Part shown: positions 34,111 through 44,730 of the stretch, piece by piece
How positions within the stretch are numbered: the stretch's first letter is position 1
Layout of the letters: each line of letters starts with the position of its first letter
From: Petaurus breviceps papuanus
Taxonomy: Eukaryota; Chordata; Mammalia; Diprotodontia; Petauridae
NCBI GenBank assembly: GCA_028583685.1
Contig: JAMXIF010000003.1
Span: forward strand, 59,481,049-59,545,048
Direction: 5' to 3'
DNA: 64,000 bases
Notes under the pieces: model-generated
Seen by the model: the letters and a program-made list of their open reading frames with translations, nothing else
Database searches by the model: none
Told to the model about the DNA's origin: nothing
Position numbers and translations under genes: made by a program

Positions 34111-34689
34111 AGACAAGGACACATAGTTTAACCGGAGATGCTCAATTGAGAGCCAAAGGGGAGACAAGGACCTCAAAGAAAAGGCATTAGAGCAGCCCAC
34201 TCACTCCCTTACACTGGAACTGGATCCAACGTGGATCTGCGAAAGGCAGGGAAAAGGGTTATCAGCAAGAAGCCTTGAGTATAATAGTCTGCAGGCTATG
34301 GCTAAAAAAGATAATCCATGACAGTCTTAAAGAAGGATCTCATTAGGACTCCTGGCTTCGCCTTTACTCTATACATTCAAGGTAGCTCAGATGGCAATAG
34401 AGAAAGGAAAGATCCTGCTCAGGTGGGCGCAATTGTCTTCCCATACTTGAAGTCACAGGTGAGAAGGCACCAGTTATCTAGGAAACAACATTTTTTTTTA
34501 TTTTGAAAGCTTCCAAACATAGATGATTCAGTTATAGGGGTTAGAGAAAAGAGGTCTGGCAGACGGAGAGGCAGTATCTGGCAAAAGGAGGAAGTATGTC
34601 AGTTTGCTGGACAGATAAAAACTAATCATAAAACACAGATTTTCCAGACTAAAATAGCATGTAATTGTGTGTGTTTTTGGGGTAGGGGA
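34111..34689. other. unclassified sequence, no gene seen
   Basis: Moderately higher GC than neighbours, with 62-84 codon frames of no recognised similarity. Confidence 0.35.
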
Positions 34690-34727
<38 letters not shown>

Positions 34728-34728
34728 A
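34690..34728. repeat. (GAT)n microsatellite
   Basis: About 12 perfect 'gat' units. On the minus strand they give the poly-His run of a chance 121-codon frame. Confidence 0.95.
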
Positions 34729-34827
34729 ACATGTCCTAGGGACTCCCTGTTGCCTAAATAACAGAGGGAGAGACTGAAGTTTTTTCAGCTGGCCAAAATA
34801 CAGCCCTAAGGAGGTGGGTAGGAAGGA

Positions 34828-35195
34828 AAGAAACAAGCATTTGTAAGTGCCTGGTCCATGCCAGCCAGTCCATGTTAAGCATTTTAAAAACATAATCTCA
34901 TCTTATTCGCACAACAACATTGGAATATAGATATGTTACATTTGGGGAGTCACATAACTAGTGTGTGATTAGTAAATATCTTAGGCTGCATTTGAACTCA
35001 GGTCCTCCCTATTCCAACCTCATTTTTCTCTCCACCTAGTTGCCTCTGAGGAGCAATGGACTTGGAGTTAGAGGAACCTGAGTTCAAATCTTATTACCTG
35101 TGTGTCTTAAATACTCTCAGCCTAAGTTTCTTCATATGCAAAATAAGAAGGCTATGGTCTCTGAAGGTTCCTTTTCAGGTCTAAATCTACAGGGA
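34828..35195. mobile_element. MIR (minus) abutting MIR-type SINE (plus)
   Basis: 34828-35045 is reversed MIR ('aagcattttaaaaacataatctcatcttattcgcacaacaac ... tttgaactcaggtcctcc'). 35046-35195 is plus ('atggacttggagttagaggaacctgagttcaaatc ... taagtttcttcatatgcaaaataagaag'). Confidence 0.75.
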
Positions 35196-35400
35196 TCTTG
35201 GGGGCGGCCAGGTAGCTCAGCGAGTAAGAGCACCGGCTCCAGTGTCAGAACTACCTGGAGATCGAATCCCGGGCTCAGACACTCAGCACCACACCCAGAA
35301 ATAACTGGCCGTGTAACCTTGAGCAAGTTACTTAACCCTGATTGCTTAAAAAAAAATAAAAAAATAAAAATAAAAAAAAAATAAATCTACAGGGATCTTG
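35182..35400 (+). mobile_element. very young tRNA-CORE SINE with a perfect 19-bp TSD
   Basis: Body 35201-35381 has an intact head 'ggggcggccaggtagctcag', a B-box-like 'gatcgaatcccgg', CORE 'gtgtaaccttgagcaagtta' and a long (A4-9T)n tail. The duplication 'taaatctacagggatcttg' is identical at 35182-35200 and 35382-35400. The head matches RNA polymerase III promoter layout. It splits the end of a MIR-type SINE. Confidence 0.95.
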
Positions 35401-35760
35401 AGCAGACTAGAGCTGACATGGCTTCAGTAACCCTAAAGAGAGAAGCCCAGAAGATAACATCAGGAAGTAACACTCACTGGGCATGACTTACCCAGTGAAT
35501 ACCGAAACATTCAGCATAGCAACCTAACTCTAAGTTATGACACACAACCAGCATGGCAGCAGGGCAATGAGATCAGCAGAACCTGTCGGAAGAGGTTACT
35601 ATGGGATCAGTGCAGCAGAGACTACAGGATCAGTCACCAACATAAAACCAACAAGAACCAGTGAAACAACCAATAAGGAAGGGGCCCAATCAGAGCTCTA
35701 TGATGCAGAAGGCATCTGTGACATGAGGGTGAACTGATCTTCCACACTGATTTCCCACAT
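35401..35760. other. unclassified sequence with a 66-codon frame
   Basis: Higher GC than surroundings, with recurring 'atcagcaga', 'gatcagtgcagcagag' and 'gatcagtcacc'. The plus frame 35537-35737 shows no domain known to me. May be part of an old LTR. Confidence 0.3.
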
Positions 35761-35811
35761 GTGCATCATATATGTTATTCCTATATGTTCTCACTTTCCC
35801 CCTTGATGGTG

Positions 35812-35868
35812 TATGTGTATACACACATATGCACATATGTGTATATGTACATATATATATATATTTGT
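35812..35868. repeat. TA/CA-rich microsatellite
   Basis: 'tgtatacacacatatgcaca' and 'catatatatatatat'. Confidence 0.9.
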
Positions 35869-35921
35869 GAGAGAGTATGCCATAGATATGTGAGAGAAAA
35901 TATCCTGCTGCAAATCTTTTT

Positions 35922-36250
35922 CATTCAGTCAATAAACATTTATCAACATCTACTATTCACAAGGTACTGTGATAATCACTCTGTTCTCAAGTAGTTCAGA
36001 GTCTAATGCGGGAAACAACACAGCTTATGTACAAACAAGATATGTACAAAATAAATGGTAAATAGTCAAGAGGGAAGGGACTGTTGTTAAGAGGAATTGG
36101 GAAGCTTTCCTGTAAAAAGTGAGATATTAGCTAGGACTTGAAGGAAGGCAAGAGGCAGGGATGAAGAAGAGCATTCCAGGCTTTAGGGGACAAAAAGTGA
36201 AAAATGCATGAAACAGGGAGAGGGAACATCTTGTACAGGAACAAGGAACC
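35922..36250 (-). mobile_element. L2 3' region
   Basis: 'cagtcaataaacatttatcaacatctactattcacaaggtactgtg', 'tcaagtagttcagagtctaatgc', 'agctaggacttgaaggaagg' and 'gagcattccaggct'. It ends at 'cttgtacaggaacaaggaa', where the LTR fragment begins. Confidence 0.85.
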
Positions 36251-36569
36251 CCCACCCCTGGCTTTGAAAACCCAGATGTTGGTGCTTCCCTCTCTGGTGA
36301 CTAACTAGGTATGGATGTAATTGTCTGATAGCTGGAAGCCCTGTCTGTTGGTCTGTTTCTCCGTCTGTATTTTTGTCTGCCTGTAACTTCTGTTTGTATT
36401 CTCTGAAGTTCAGGGTGCTGACTTTTTCCCCTGAACTTGGAAAATGATATATGTCTGGTTGATTAAAGTAAGACTGTTAACCCACTTTGAGCTGCTTTCT
36501 TTTGGAGAAGCAGATCAAGGAACCTGTGCTAGCAGCCATGCTAGGTATGCTAGGGTGCTTGCTGCTACA
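36250..36569 (+). mobile_element. partial LTR, sister of 29485-30110
   Basis: Shares 'aaacccagatgttggtgctt', 'ggccctgtctgttggtct'-like text, 'gaagttcagggtgctgac', 'gtgctagcagccat' and the end 'gctgctaca' with the reverse complement of 29485-29800. Only about the last half of the LTR is present, joined directly to L2. Confidence 0.8.
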
Positions 36570-36689
36570 GACACCTACCTTTAACAAAAAAATGGCACTG
36601 AGGAAAATCCATTGGAGGAGAGTGAGAATGAATAGTCAGATAGATAGAAAGTGAACCAAAAGAGAGTAGAGTCCTAAAAACCTAGAGAA

Positions 36690-38520
36690 ACAAGAATTAT
36701 TGAGGCAAAAGGGGTTATCGACTGTATCAAATGTTGCAGGGGTCAATAAGGATAAGGATTGAGAAAAGGCCATTAATCTGACTATTAATAATTCATTGGT
36801 GAATCCAATTTCTATTGAATAATGAGGTCAGAAGCCAGAATGAAGAGAATTAAGATGAGAATGAGAAGAGAAGAAAGGAAGTAGAAGCACTAATTGCAAA
36901 TAGCCTTCTAAAGGAGTTTAGCCATAAAAAAAGAAGAGAGATATAGCATGAAAGCTAGTGGATGTAGATGGATCAACTGAGGGTTTTTTAAGGATAGGGG
37001 AGACAGTCATAATTGTAGGCAATAGGGAAGTAGAGAGTAAACAAGGAGAAAATAAAGATTCTTGAGAGAGAAAGGATGATAGAGGATCAATCTGCTGAAG
37101 GTGGGATAGACTAGAATTAGTTTTCCATGGAGAGGGTTTGCCTTGGCAAGGAGAAGGGACCTCATTATGTAAGAAGAGTGAGGGTGGAAGATGATAACAG
37201 AACGCATCTGGGTGAGGTGAGATAAGAAGGAGGGATGAAGGCAGCTCTTGGTGAATAGCTTCAATTTTTTCAGTAAAATATGGGCAAGATTCTCAGTGTA
37301 GAGAGTGGAGGAAGGGAAAGCCATGAGGAGGTTTGAGAAGGGATGAAAAGATTTGGAAGAGCTGCTATGGAGAGTGGGAGAGTGAGTTAATTAGGGAGGT
37401 ATAAAAGGACTGCTTTGCAGTAGTGAATATTCAATTGAGGTTATATAACATAAATTTGTAGTGGATCTGATCAGCATGATTTCAATATTTTCTCCAGTTC
37501 TGTTCAATAGCAAAGTGTGTAGGAGCCAACGCAATGGAATGCTGGGAGTGATCCAAGTCTGAGGCTTGGTAACACAAGACTGGTGATATGAAAAGAGGGT
37601 GCAAGGGACTCAAGATAAGAAGACAGTATTGAGTAGAACTAGTTCATCAAGGGGGCTGCTTGGAGAAGGAGGGCATAAAACTAGTGAAGGAGTAATGGTC
37701 TGGGACAGAATTTTGTGGATGAAGAACAGGGTTTGGGGCTGCAAGGCAGAAGGAGAGGGGAAATGACAAGAGATTGTGATCAGATAATGGAAATTCAGGG
37801 CTCACAAACACAGAAGAGGTATATGTATGGTTGATGGTAAGATCAAAAGTATGACCATCTTTGTTTGCGCTCAAGTTGGGTAGAAGAGAAAGTCAAACGA
37901 AATGGGCAAACCAAGGAACTAGGAAGTTCATATGTTTGAGGGAGCATTAATATGATGTTTAGGTCCTCTCATATGAGGGCAGGAGTTGTGGAGGAAAGAA
38001 AGACTGTGAACCAGGAACTGAGCTCTCATGGAGGAAAGAATGGGAATATCTTGGAGGGTGAGACAATGGTTACTAGACTCTTGATTACGTGGTAGATATC
38101 GATTGAGAGAACCTCAAAGGAGGAAAGCTTACTGAATGATGGTGGCAGAGAGAAAACCTGGAAGTGACAATGATTGATTATTTTTTAATGATGACCAAGG
38201 AGTATTCCAACTTCCCCCAACCTTCACCAGTGAGTCAGAAGGAATGAGTAAAAGTAGAGTTAGTGATAGAAAGGGAGGGCAGGGAGTCTTGTTATCAGGA
38301 GAAAACTAACTGTCATTGAGAGCCAAAAGAAACAAGGTGTTGGAAAGGAAAAGATTTAAAATGACAGCAAGTTTGTTGCCTATGGAGTAGACATTCAAAT
38401 TCTGTAGAAAGGGAAGATAGCTTTAGAGTGGGAGTTGGGAGTGTTGGAATGAAAGGAATAGCAATAAGAAATGGATAATGGGAAACAGGGTTTGCATGAC
38501 TACCCTTGTATTCAGAATGA
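36690..38520 (-). mobile_element. L2 LINE, 5' portion (endonuclease to reverse transcriptase)
   Basis: On the minus strand 37647-37874 reads HTFDLTINHTYTSS...PLSDHNLLSFPL, the L2 ORF2 endonuclease end. 36770-36960 is reversed reverse-transcriptase N-terminal DNA ('gaataatgaggtcagaagcc'). 38280-38430 parallels 63440-63590. Inactive and broken. Confidence 0.8.
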
Positions 38521-38549
38521 GAAGGTTAGGATGAGGAAGGGTTTGTAAA

Positions 38550-38750
38550 TCATCGAAAAATTAATTTGGCAATAATATTGTAAGACTCAGAAACTCTGAT
38601 CAAACCAATATCCACTAAAGGATTTATGATGAAACATGCTATCTGCCTCCAAATGGAGAGCAGATAGACTTGGAGTGCAAATTGGAGAATTTTTCCTTTC
38701 TTTTTTTTCTCTTTCCCTTTTTCTTTTTGTGTGCAAAAGGAAGATGGCTA
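38550..38750 (+). mobile_element. L1 3' fragment
   Basis: 'aatatccactaaaggatttatgatgaaacatgctatctgcctccaaatggagagcagatagacttggagtgcaaattgg' matches the marsupial L1 3' region followed by a T-rich stretch. Confidence 0.65.
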
Positions 38751-39371
38751 ATATAGAAATTTGTTTTTTTTTATAACACACATTTGCAATTCACACACCC
38801 CCAGCAATGGGTGGGGGAGGAGAAGAAAAGAAGAGAATTCACAATTGCAAATAAAATTTATTTTTTTAAATGGGTTTAAGTGGGTTTTCATTGTCCTTAG
38901 GGGTTTGGCAGTTAGGGTCTTAGGCAGTTCCAACACGAGGACAAGTACTTAGAGTTGAAAGTTTGGTTTTACTCCCCTTCACCCAAGGGTGAATCTCTAG
39001 ATCAGTCTGGAGAACTAATGGAATGGCCTTTCTCTTCTTCCCTGGAAGGAAGGAGCCTGGTGCTCAGTGGAATATTGTTTCTCCTTTTCTGGAGGGAGGC
39101 TGGAGACCAGGCAGAAGACCCAGTGGTGGAATGATGATGCTGTATTATTAAATGTCTTAGCTTTGAACTAAGTATGTCTTTCAATTTGCTGGTTACAGAA
39201 AAAATAATCCTGTCAGTAGGGGCTTGCGAGTCATTATTTTGAGCAGATATGGACTTAGAGTATCCTGAACCTGGGGTAGATCTTTTGGCAACCCCAAATG
39301 TAACAGAAGTTTGCCTGAGATAATACATAAAAATTTGTGACTTCCTGAGTCTTCCAACAAAGGTGGATGCC
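38751..39371 (-). other. unclassified; minus-strand open frame of 123 codons at 39002-39373
   Basis: The frame begins MASTFVGRLRKSQIFMYYLR and has a basic, Ser-rich composition. Downstream on the same strand lies an AATAAA signal (about 38865). I recognise no domain, signal peptide or membrane segment. It could be a retrocopy remnant, an LTR piece or chance. An L2 fragment overlaps its extreme 5' end. Confidence 0.25.
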
Positions 39372-39815
39372 ACCTAGCTTTCCAGCCTTATCCACATCTT
39401 ACTTCTACCCATGTACTCTATATTTTATCCAAAATGGAATCAGTCCCTGGTCTCATCCTTCCCTCTACCATTTACCATTCCGGTGCCTTCATTCATGACA
39501 ACTCCATGCCTGTAATGAACTCCCCTACCATTATCAATTATTAAACTCCTGCCTTATTTTCAAATGCCAACTTACAAAATGCCTCCTCTATAAAGCCTTC
39601 CCTGCCCACCAACTCTCTCCCCTGAAAGGTCTCATTGCACCCTTCCTGGACCTTCATTTTGCACTTATCACACTCATCCTTGAATCAGTTATTTGTGTTC
39701 ATGCCTTTCGACCCCATTACACTGTAAGATCTTTAAAGCAAAGCTTTTGTTATTCATATCATTGTCTCCCTGACACAGTAGCACTGTGTCTTCTAACCAA
39801 AAAATGTTATATAAA
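39372..39815 (+). mobile_element. L2 3' end
   Basis: 'ccttcattcatgacaactccatgcc', 'atgccaacttacaaaatgcctcctctataaagccttccctgcccacc', 'ttgcacttatcacactcatcc', 'cattacactgtaagatctttaaagc'. Classical L2 terminus. Confidence 0.85.
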
Positions 39816-40194
39816 TAAATAAACAAAAGAACTGGGCCTTTTGACTTTTTGTCCAATATTCCTTCAACTATACCATGCTGCTTCTCCATATAATATCCTC
39901 AGTATCATGTGGATTCTGAATCATCTTTACATGTGACCATGTGCCTACCTAGGGCAATTCATGTTAAGCAAAACTCTGAAAGGCTACGTGTCATTTATTT
40001 TACCACTAACAGTGACTCATCAATTGTCATATAGGCTACCAGATGCCAGAGTTGGTATCTTCTAAATTCAAGGACTTCTAAATTCAAGTCCAGAGCGCTT
40101 CTCATTAAACTACTACCCTTTCTTAAAATCAGGATTTCAGGAGAAAAGTAGGTTTAATGTGGAACCTAGGGTAAAAACTACACAGAAATGTAAT
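39816..40194. other. unclassified sequence, no gene seen
   Basis: Possible old MIR traces ('ctaaattcaagtccagagcgcttctc'), too weak to call. Confidence 0.35.
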
Positions 40195-40690
40195 AATAGC
40201 TAGAATTTATATAGTGCTTTAGTGAGTTTTATATAGTGCCATAGTGAGTTCAAATCTGGCCTCAGACACTTACTAGCTGTGTGACCTTGAGCAAGCCACT
40301 TAACCTTGTTCATTTCAGTTTCCTCATCTGGAAAATAACCTGGAGAAGGAAATGGGAAACCACTCCAATATCTTTGCCATGAAGTCCCCAAATGGGTCAC
40401 AGAGTCAGACACAACTGAAAAACAACTCAACAATAACTGAAATATAGTGCTTTAAGGTTTGTAAAGTATTTTACTAAAATTATCTTATTTTAGCCTCACA
40501 ACAATTCTGAGATATAGGTGCAATGACTATCTCCATATTACAGATTTAAAAAAAAAAAACAAAGCTGAGGCACACAAGTTAAGTATCTTTCCCAGAGTCA
40601 AAAAGCTGATAAGTGTCTAAGATTGGACTTGAACTCAAGTCTTCCCAGCTCTGGGCTCAGTGGTCTACCCAGGCTATCACCTCTCTGCCT
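40195..40690 (-). mobile_element. MIR SINE split by Mar-1
   Basis: Resumes after the insert as 'tatagtgctttaaggtttgtaaagtattttac', 'tagcctcacaacaattctgagata', 'tattacagatttaaa', 'gacttgaactcaagtcttcc'. Confidence 0.85.
40209..40454 (+). mobile_element. Mar-1-type CORE-SINE with 13-bp TSD
   Basis: Body 40222-40441: 'gagttcaaatctggcctcagacacttactagctgtgtgaccttgagcaagccac', 'ctggagaaggaaatgggaaaccactcc', 'agtcagacacaactgaaaaacaactcaac'. 'atatagtgcttta' repeats at 40209-40221 and 40442-40454. Confidence 0.9.
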
Positions 40691-40929
40691 TGCATTTATA
40701 TTCAGGCATATTCTCTGCATTTATTCACCATAGAATCTAATATAATCTTACTTCCTGTTGCCTGATGAAATTATAAGTCAGGTTGTAAAGGCCAGATCAT
40801 AGAGGGAAATTAAGGAACATATTTCTATTCTGGACCGGACATAGTCACAAAGGAGATTGTTCTTTCTGACTATAATTATTAATTATACATAATGAACACA
40901 AAATGATCCATTGCTAATATGTATATACC

Positions 40930-41060
40930 ATAGACCGATAGCTTTAGAGCTGGAAAGGGCAGTAGAAAGCCTTGTATTCAAAACCCTCTCATTTTACAGG
41001 TAAACAAACTGAAGCCAAGAAACTAGTCACATAAATGGTAAATGGCAGAGCTCTCCAAAT
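40930..41060 (-). mobile_element. MIR3-like SINE
   Basis: 'gatagctttagagctggaaagggcagtagaaagcc', 'aaccctctcattttacaggtaaacaaactgaagcc'. Confidence 0.75.
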
Positions 41061-41165
41061 CTGGAGAAGGTTCTTTCACTGATATTCAATAAATGTTATT
41101 TGATTTGATATCCATGTTGCTTAGTTTTGTACATTTTTGATAAAAGTATTTGGAAGGAAAGGCAG
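41025..41165 (+). repeat. local duplication, copy 1
   Basis: Aligns with 42432-42578 and resumes at 42886: 'catgttgcttagttttgtac', 'aataaatgttatttgatttg', 'agtatttggaaggaaaggca'. Part overlaps the MIR3-like SINE, but the right part is outside any family I know. Confidence 0.85.
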
Positions 41166-42179
41166 ATGTCTTCACATTGTTCTGTCTTTATTAAAGGGAG
41201 ACAGGCTAAAATACAGTATTCTTATTGCCACATGAAATCTCCATTGAAGTTAATGATGTGAGGTCAAGATGTGGCTCCTAAGTGAATCCCTGCATGACCT
41301 TTACACTTAAATACAAATAAATTATTTGTTCTCTCTTCCACAAACATCATTGGCAATACTGTGAGTCTGGTTCAACTTACTTCAGTTCTGTTTACTTTCA
41401 CTCTGGACATTTTCCAGAAATGTGGCTCAGGCATCTCTTTCCATGAAGGTTTGTGTATTTCATCCCCATGCTGACAGAAGTAAACAGAGTTTAAAGCTTT
41501 TTATAAACATAAACCAGGGTAGTTTGGCTATTTCTATGGTTACTGAGGGAAGCATTCACAAGGAGAGTAAGAAAGGATTTATCTCTTGATAATTTCCCAT
41601 AGCTAGACTTCTAAAGAATCATTAAAATTTTAAAGCATCTTATGAATCATTTTCAGCTGACAAAAGGACAAGTAACAAGCTGATTTATATGAAAATATAC
41701 TCATTATCAGTTTGGGGTGCCAGATTTTTCTTCAATGTCTGCTTCTCAGAGGGCAAAAAATAGATTTTGTTAGGCAGAGAATTCTTTCTAGTAAAGAATT
41801 TGATAAACCCTTTAACAAGTTAAGCAAACTCCCTAGAAGACTACTCTAAGGTACCTTCTATCTCTAAAATATTAAAAAGGTTTCTTAACTTTGATTTTTT
41901 GAGATGGTGCTTGGCAGGGGAAAAAATCAAGTACTGAAGGAAGGTGCTTAAAGAGGCAGCAGGAAGACTGGATCATCAGATCTTCTGGCTCTTCTCCTTT
42001 TCTACTTTGGACCTGGTTCAGCCTATATACCTCCTCATGGTTCATGGCCTACAATTTTCCATCTATGAATATGCCTTTTTTCCTTTTGTTCTTGTATTTG
42101 CTCACACGTGTGCATGCACATACACTCACAGAGCATGTAGAGAGAGGTGAGCTTTCAGTCCTCAGATTTCTCATGCCAT
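41166..42179. other. largely unique block, no gene seen
   Basis: AT-rich, without recognisable repeats. The 68-codon frame at 41944-42150 has no domain I recognise. Confidence 0.45.
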
Positions 42180-42325
42180 TTTATTTCATTCTATTCTATC
42201 TTACACTGTATCTCTTTGCAGATAATCCCTTGTCCCCTTCAATAAACTCTAAACTACATGAAGGTAGGGACTCATATCTGATTTTATCTTTGTGTTCCCA
42301 ATATCTAACACAGTTCCTTGTACAT
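42180..42325 (+). mobile_element. L2 3' end
   Basis: 'aaactctaaactacatgaaggtagggactcatatctgattttatctttgtgttcccaatatctaacacagttccttgtacatg'. Confidence 0.7.
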
Positions 42326-42431
42326 GTTGCTGTTTTTCAGACATTTCATCATGCCTAATCCAGCTTTTTGTGACCCATTTGGAAGCCAAGAACCCAAATG
42401 AAGCCAAGAAAGACTAAGTAACTTGCCACAT

Positions 42432-42578
42432 GAATGGTAAATGGCAGAACTGGGCTTTAATCTAGTTTTCTAATCTCCAAATCTAGAGAGGGTTCTTTCA
42501 CCGACATTCAATAAATGTTATTTGATTTGATATCCATGTTGCTTAATTTTGTACATTTTTGTTAAAAGTATTTGGAAG
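42432..42578 (+). repeat. local duplication, copy 2
   Basis: Copy of 41025-41165 with substitutions and a small insertion ('tgggctttaatctagttttctaat'). Cut by the L1 insertion, after which 'ggaaggaaaggcaaag' continues at 42886. Confidence 0.85.
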
Positions 42579-42891
42579 TGAAGATAGGTGGAGAGGGAAG
42601 AAGGGAGAGTACTTGAAACTCAAATTTTAAAAACAAATGTTAAAAATTGTTTTTTACATCCAGCTAGGAAATAAAATGTACAGGCAATGGGGTATAGAAA
42701 CCTATCTTGCTCTACAAGTGAGGGGGAAGGGGATGGGGGGAAGTCATAGAGGGGAGGACAGATTGGAGCAAGGGATAATCAAAATGCATGCCATCTTGGA
42801 GGAGGGGAGAAAACTTGGAACTCAAAATCTTGTGGAAATGAAGGTTGAACACTAACATAAATAAAAACAAATTTTTTAAAGTATTTGGAAG
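42565..42891 (+). mobile_element. 5'-truncated L1 insertion with 14-bp TSD
   Basis: Body about 42579-42877 carries two L1-type 3' ends in tandem: 'gtacttgaaactcaaatttt...ggaaataaaatg' then 'gggtatagaaacctatcttgctctac...ttggaactcaaaatcttgtggaaatgaaggttgaa' and an A-rich tail. 'aaagtatttggaag' repeats at 42565-42578 and 42878-42891. Confidence 0.85.
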
Positions 42892-43139
42892 GAAAGGCAA
42901 AGACATTGGAGTGGTTTGCCATTTCCTTCTCCAGCTCATTTTACAGATGAAAAACTGAGGGAACATAACAAATGTTTAATCTTTTTTTAATTACATTTTA
43001 TTCAAATGTTGATTTAAGACCTTAAAGTATTTCCTAAGAAAGAAAAACTGGGAGTTACTTTAATTACTGTACAGCTATGTATTTTTAACATCTTTAGAAC
43101 ATGATTGTTCTAATAATTTAAATATTTCATCATCACCAT

Positions 43140-43388
43140 CATTATTATAGATAACATAAAGCTTACTATGTGTCAGGTACTGTGCTAAGCCCTTTACAAT
43201 GATTATCTCATTTGGTCCTCACAACAACCTTGGCAGGCAGGTGCTATTATCCCTATTTTACAGATGAAGAAACTGAGGCAAAGAGAGGTTAAGTGCCTTA
43301 CCCAGGATCACACAGCTAGCAAATGTCTGAGACTGGAATTTAACTCAGGTCTTCAGGCCTGGCACTCTATCCACTGTACCATCTAGCT
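43140..43388 (-). mobile_element. MIR SINE, well preserved
   Basis: 'gtgtcaggtactgtgctaagccctttacaatgattatctcatttggtcctcacaacaaccttgg', 'tattttacagatgaagaaactgaggc', 'gatcacacagctagc', 'ctatccactgtaccatctagct'. Confidence 0.9.
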
Positions 43389-43759
43389 AATTTAAATCTT
43401 CAATAAGATATAAATCTTATTTATATCCTCATTCTATTTAGCAAACCATTTTCTCCTTCCATTAATAGCACAATGGTAAACTCAAGCCTAGCCCCGGTTA
43501 TAAGTGTAATTGCACTGTAATTTCCCAAGTTCCAAATTAGTGTGTTCTGAATCATCAATTCATCAATGAGGTCCTATTAGCTACATCAAACCAGTTAAGC
43601 CAGGACAATAATTGAAAAAGGAGTGAAGGGCTGAGAGGGAAGAAGCGAAGTCAGTATAGGCTTGAATTAAGCCCAAGTGGGAGAGGCCAGTGGAGATAAA
43701 GGGTGCCTTTCTGGGTGACGGGAAGAGGACTGAATCCTAAAATCTCAACGGTGAAATGT
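43389..43759. other. unclassified sequence, no gene seen
   Basis: No repeat or exon recognised. Confidence 0.35.
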
Positions 43760-44490
43760 GCTGGAGCCTTTCAAATCCTCCAGTTCAACGTTCCATACGC
43801 CGAAGGAACCTCCTCTACTATAACAATTCTTGCATTTCTTACAATGTGTGCCTCTTTCCTGTCTAAACATTCCTAGTGATAAGAGGCTCCTTACTTCCTG
43901 AAGCAACTCATTCCACTTTTGAACAGATCCATTGTGAGGAAGCTCTTCCTTAAATTAAATTAAATTCTGTCTGTTGTAACTTTCATACATTTCTCCCAGT
44001 TTGCCACTGAGAGCTAACACAGACTAGGTTTAATCTCTCCTCCGCATGACAAAAGCATGATGTAATGGGAACAAACACTGGTCGGGGATTCGGGCTCTGC
44101 TCCTTTGGATTTATGTGCTCCCTTGACCTTAACGGGGTCATTTTCTCAATGTATGATGGGGATAATGCTTGCTGTGCCAGCCTCATAGAGTTGTTATAAA
44201 GCTCAAATGAGAATTGTAACAATGGTTTTGTAAATTCTAAAATGCTACAAAATCAAAGGTATTATTTTTACAGTTCATCGAATATTCAGTCATCTTTTCA
44301 TCTCTAAGTCTTCTCTCTTCCAGGCTAAACATCCTCCGTTCTTTCAACCATTGTTTTTGAGGAATTCTTTTCAGAAGCTTCACTACTCTAGCACCCTAGC
44401 TGTCCTCCTGACACATTACAGTGGTCAATGTCCTTTTTTCAAATATTATACCCCCAAATGAGCATGATACTCAAAGTGTGTTTTTTATTT
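43760..44490 (-). mobile_element. L3/CR1-clade LINE remnant, interrupted by MIR
   Basis: Plus-strand text 'ctcttccaggctaaacatcctccgttctttcaacc', 'cactactctagcaccctagctgtcctcctgacacattacagtggtcaatgtcc' and 'gaagctcttccttaaattaaa' belongs to a very old CR1-like LINE found across amniotes, read in reverse. 44058-44270 is a plus-strand MIR. Confidence 0.7.
44058..44270 (+). mobile_element. MIR-type SINE inside L3
   Basis: 'gatgtaatgggaacaaacactggtcggggattcgggctctgctc ... gatggggataatgcttgctgtgccagcctcatagagttgttataaagctcaaatgag'. Confidence 0.8.
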
Positions 44491-44504
44491 TATTTTTATT
44501 CTGA

Positions 44505-44730
44505 ATTTTGTGGTGGTGGTTCAATCATTTCAGTCATGTTCAACTCTTTGTGACCCTGTTTAGTATTTTCTTGGCAAAGATCATAGACTGGTTTCCCACT
44601 TCTTTCTCCAGTTCATTCTACACATGAGGAAACTGTGGCAAAAAAGTTAAGCGATTTGTCTAGTCCCAGAGCTAGTATCTGAGGTCATATTTGAACTCAT
44701 CTTCCTGACTCTATGACACCTAGCTGCCCT
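44505..44730 (-). mobile_element. Mar-1-type CORE-SINE
   Basis: 'ttcaatcatttcagtcatgttcaactctttgtgaccctg', 'ctttctccagttcattctacacatgaggaaactg', 'atctgaggtcatatttgaactcat' and 'gacacctagctgcc'. 'ctgaattt' recurs on both sides, a probable TSD. Confidence 0.9.

Larger units (their letters stand above)
42326..42965 (-). mobile_element. Mar-1 CORE-SINE pieces around the duplication
   Basis: 42326-42395 ('gctgtttttcagacatttcatcatg...tttttgtgacccatttgg') and 42893-42965 ('cattggagtggtttgccatttccttctccagctcattttacagatg') look like two parts of one minus-strand Mar-1, separated by duplicated sequence and an L1. Confidence 0.55.

Noticed and set aside
34528-34893. 121-codon minus-strand frame with a poly-His run
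   Set aside because: The His run is the (GAT)n microsatellite read in reverse and the rest overlaps a MIR.
35201-35300. possible tRNA gene (A-box and B-box-like text)
   Set aside because: The promoter-like text is the head of a SINE; no tRNA cloverleaf or anticodon arm can be drawn.
40200-40433. 77-codon minus-strand frame CFSVVSDSVTHLG
   Set aside because: It is the standard reverse reading of a Mar-1 SINE.
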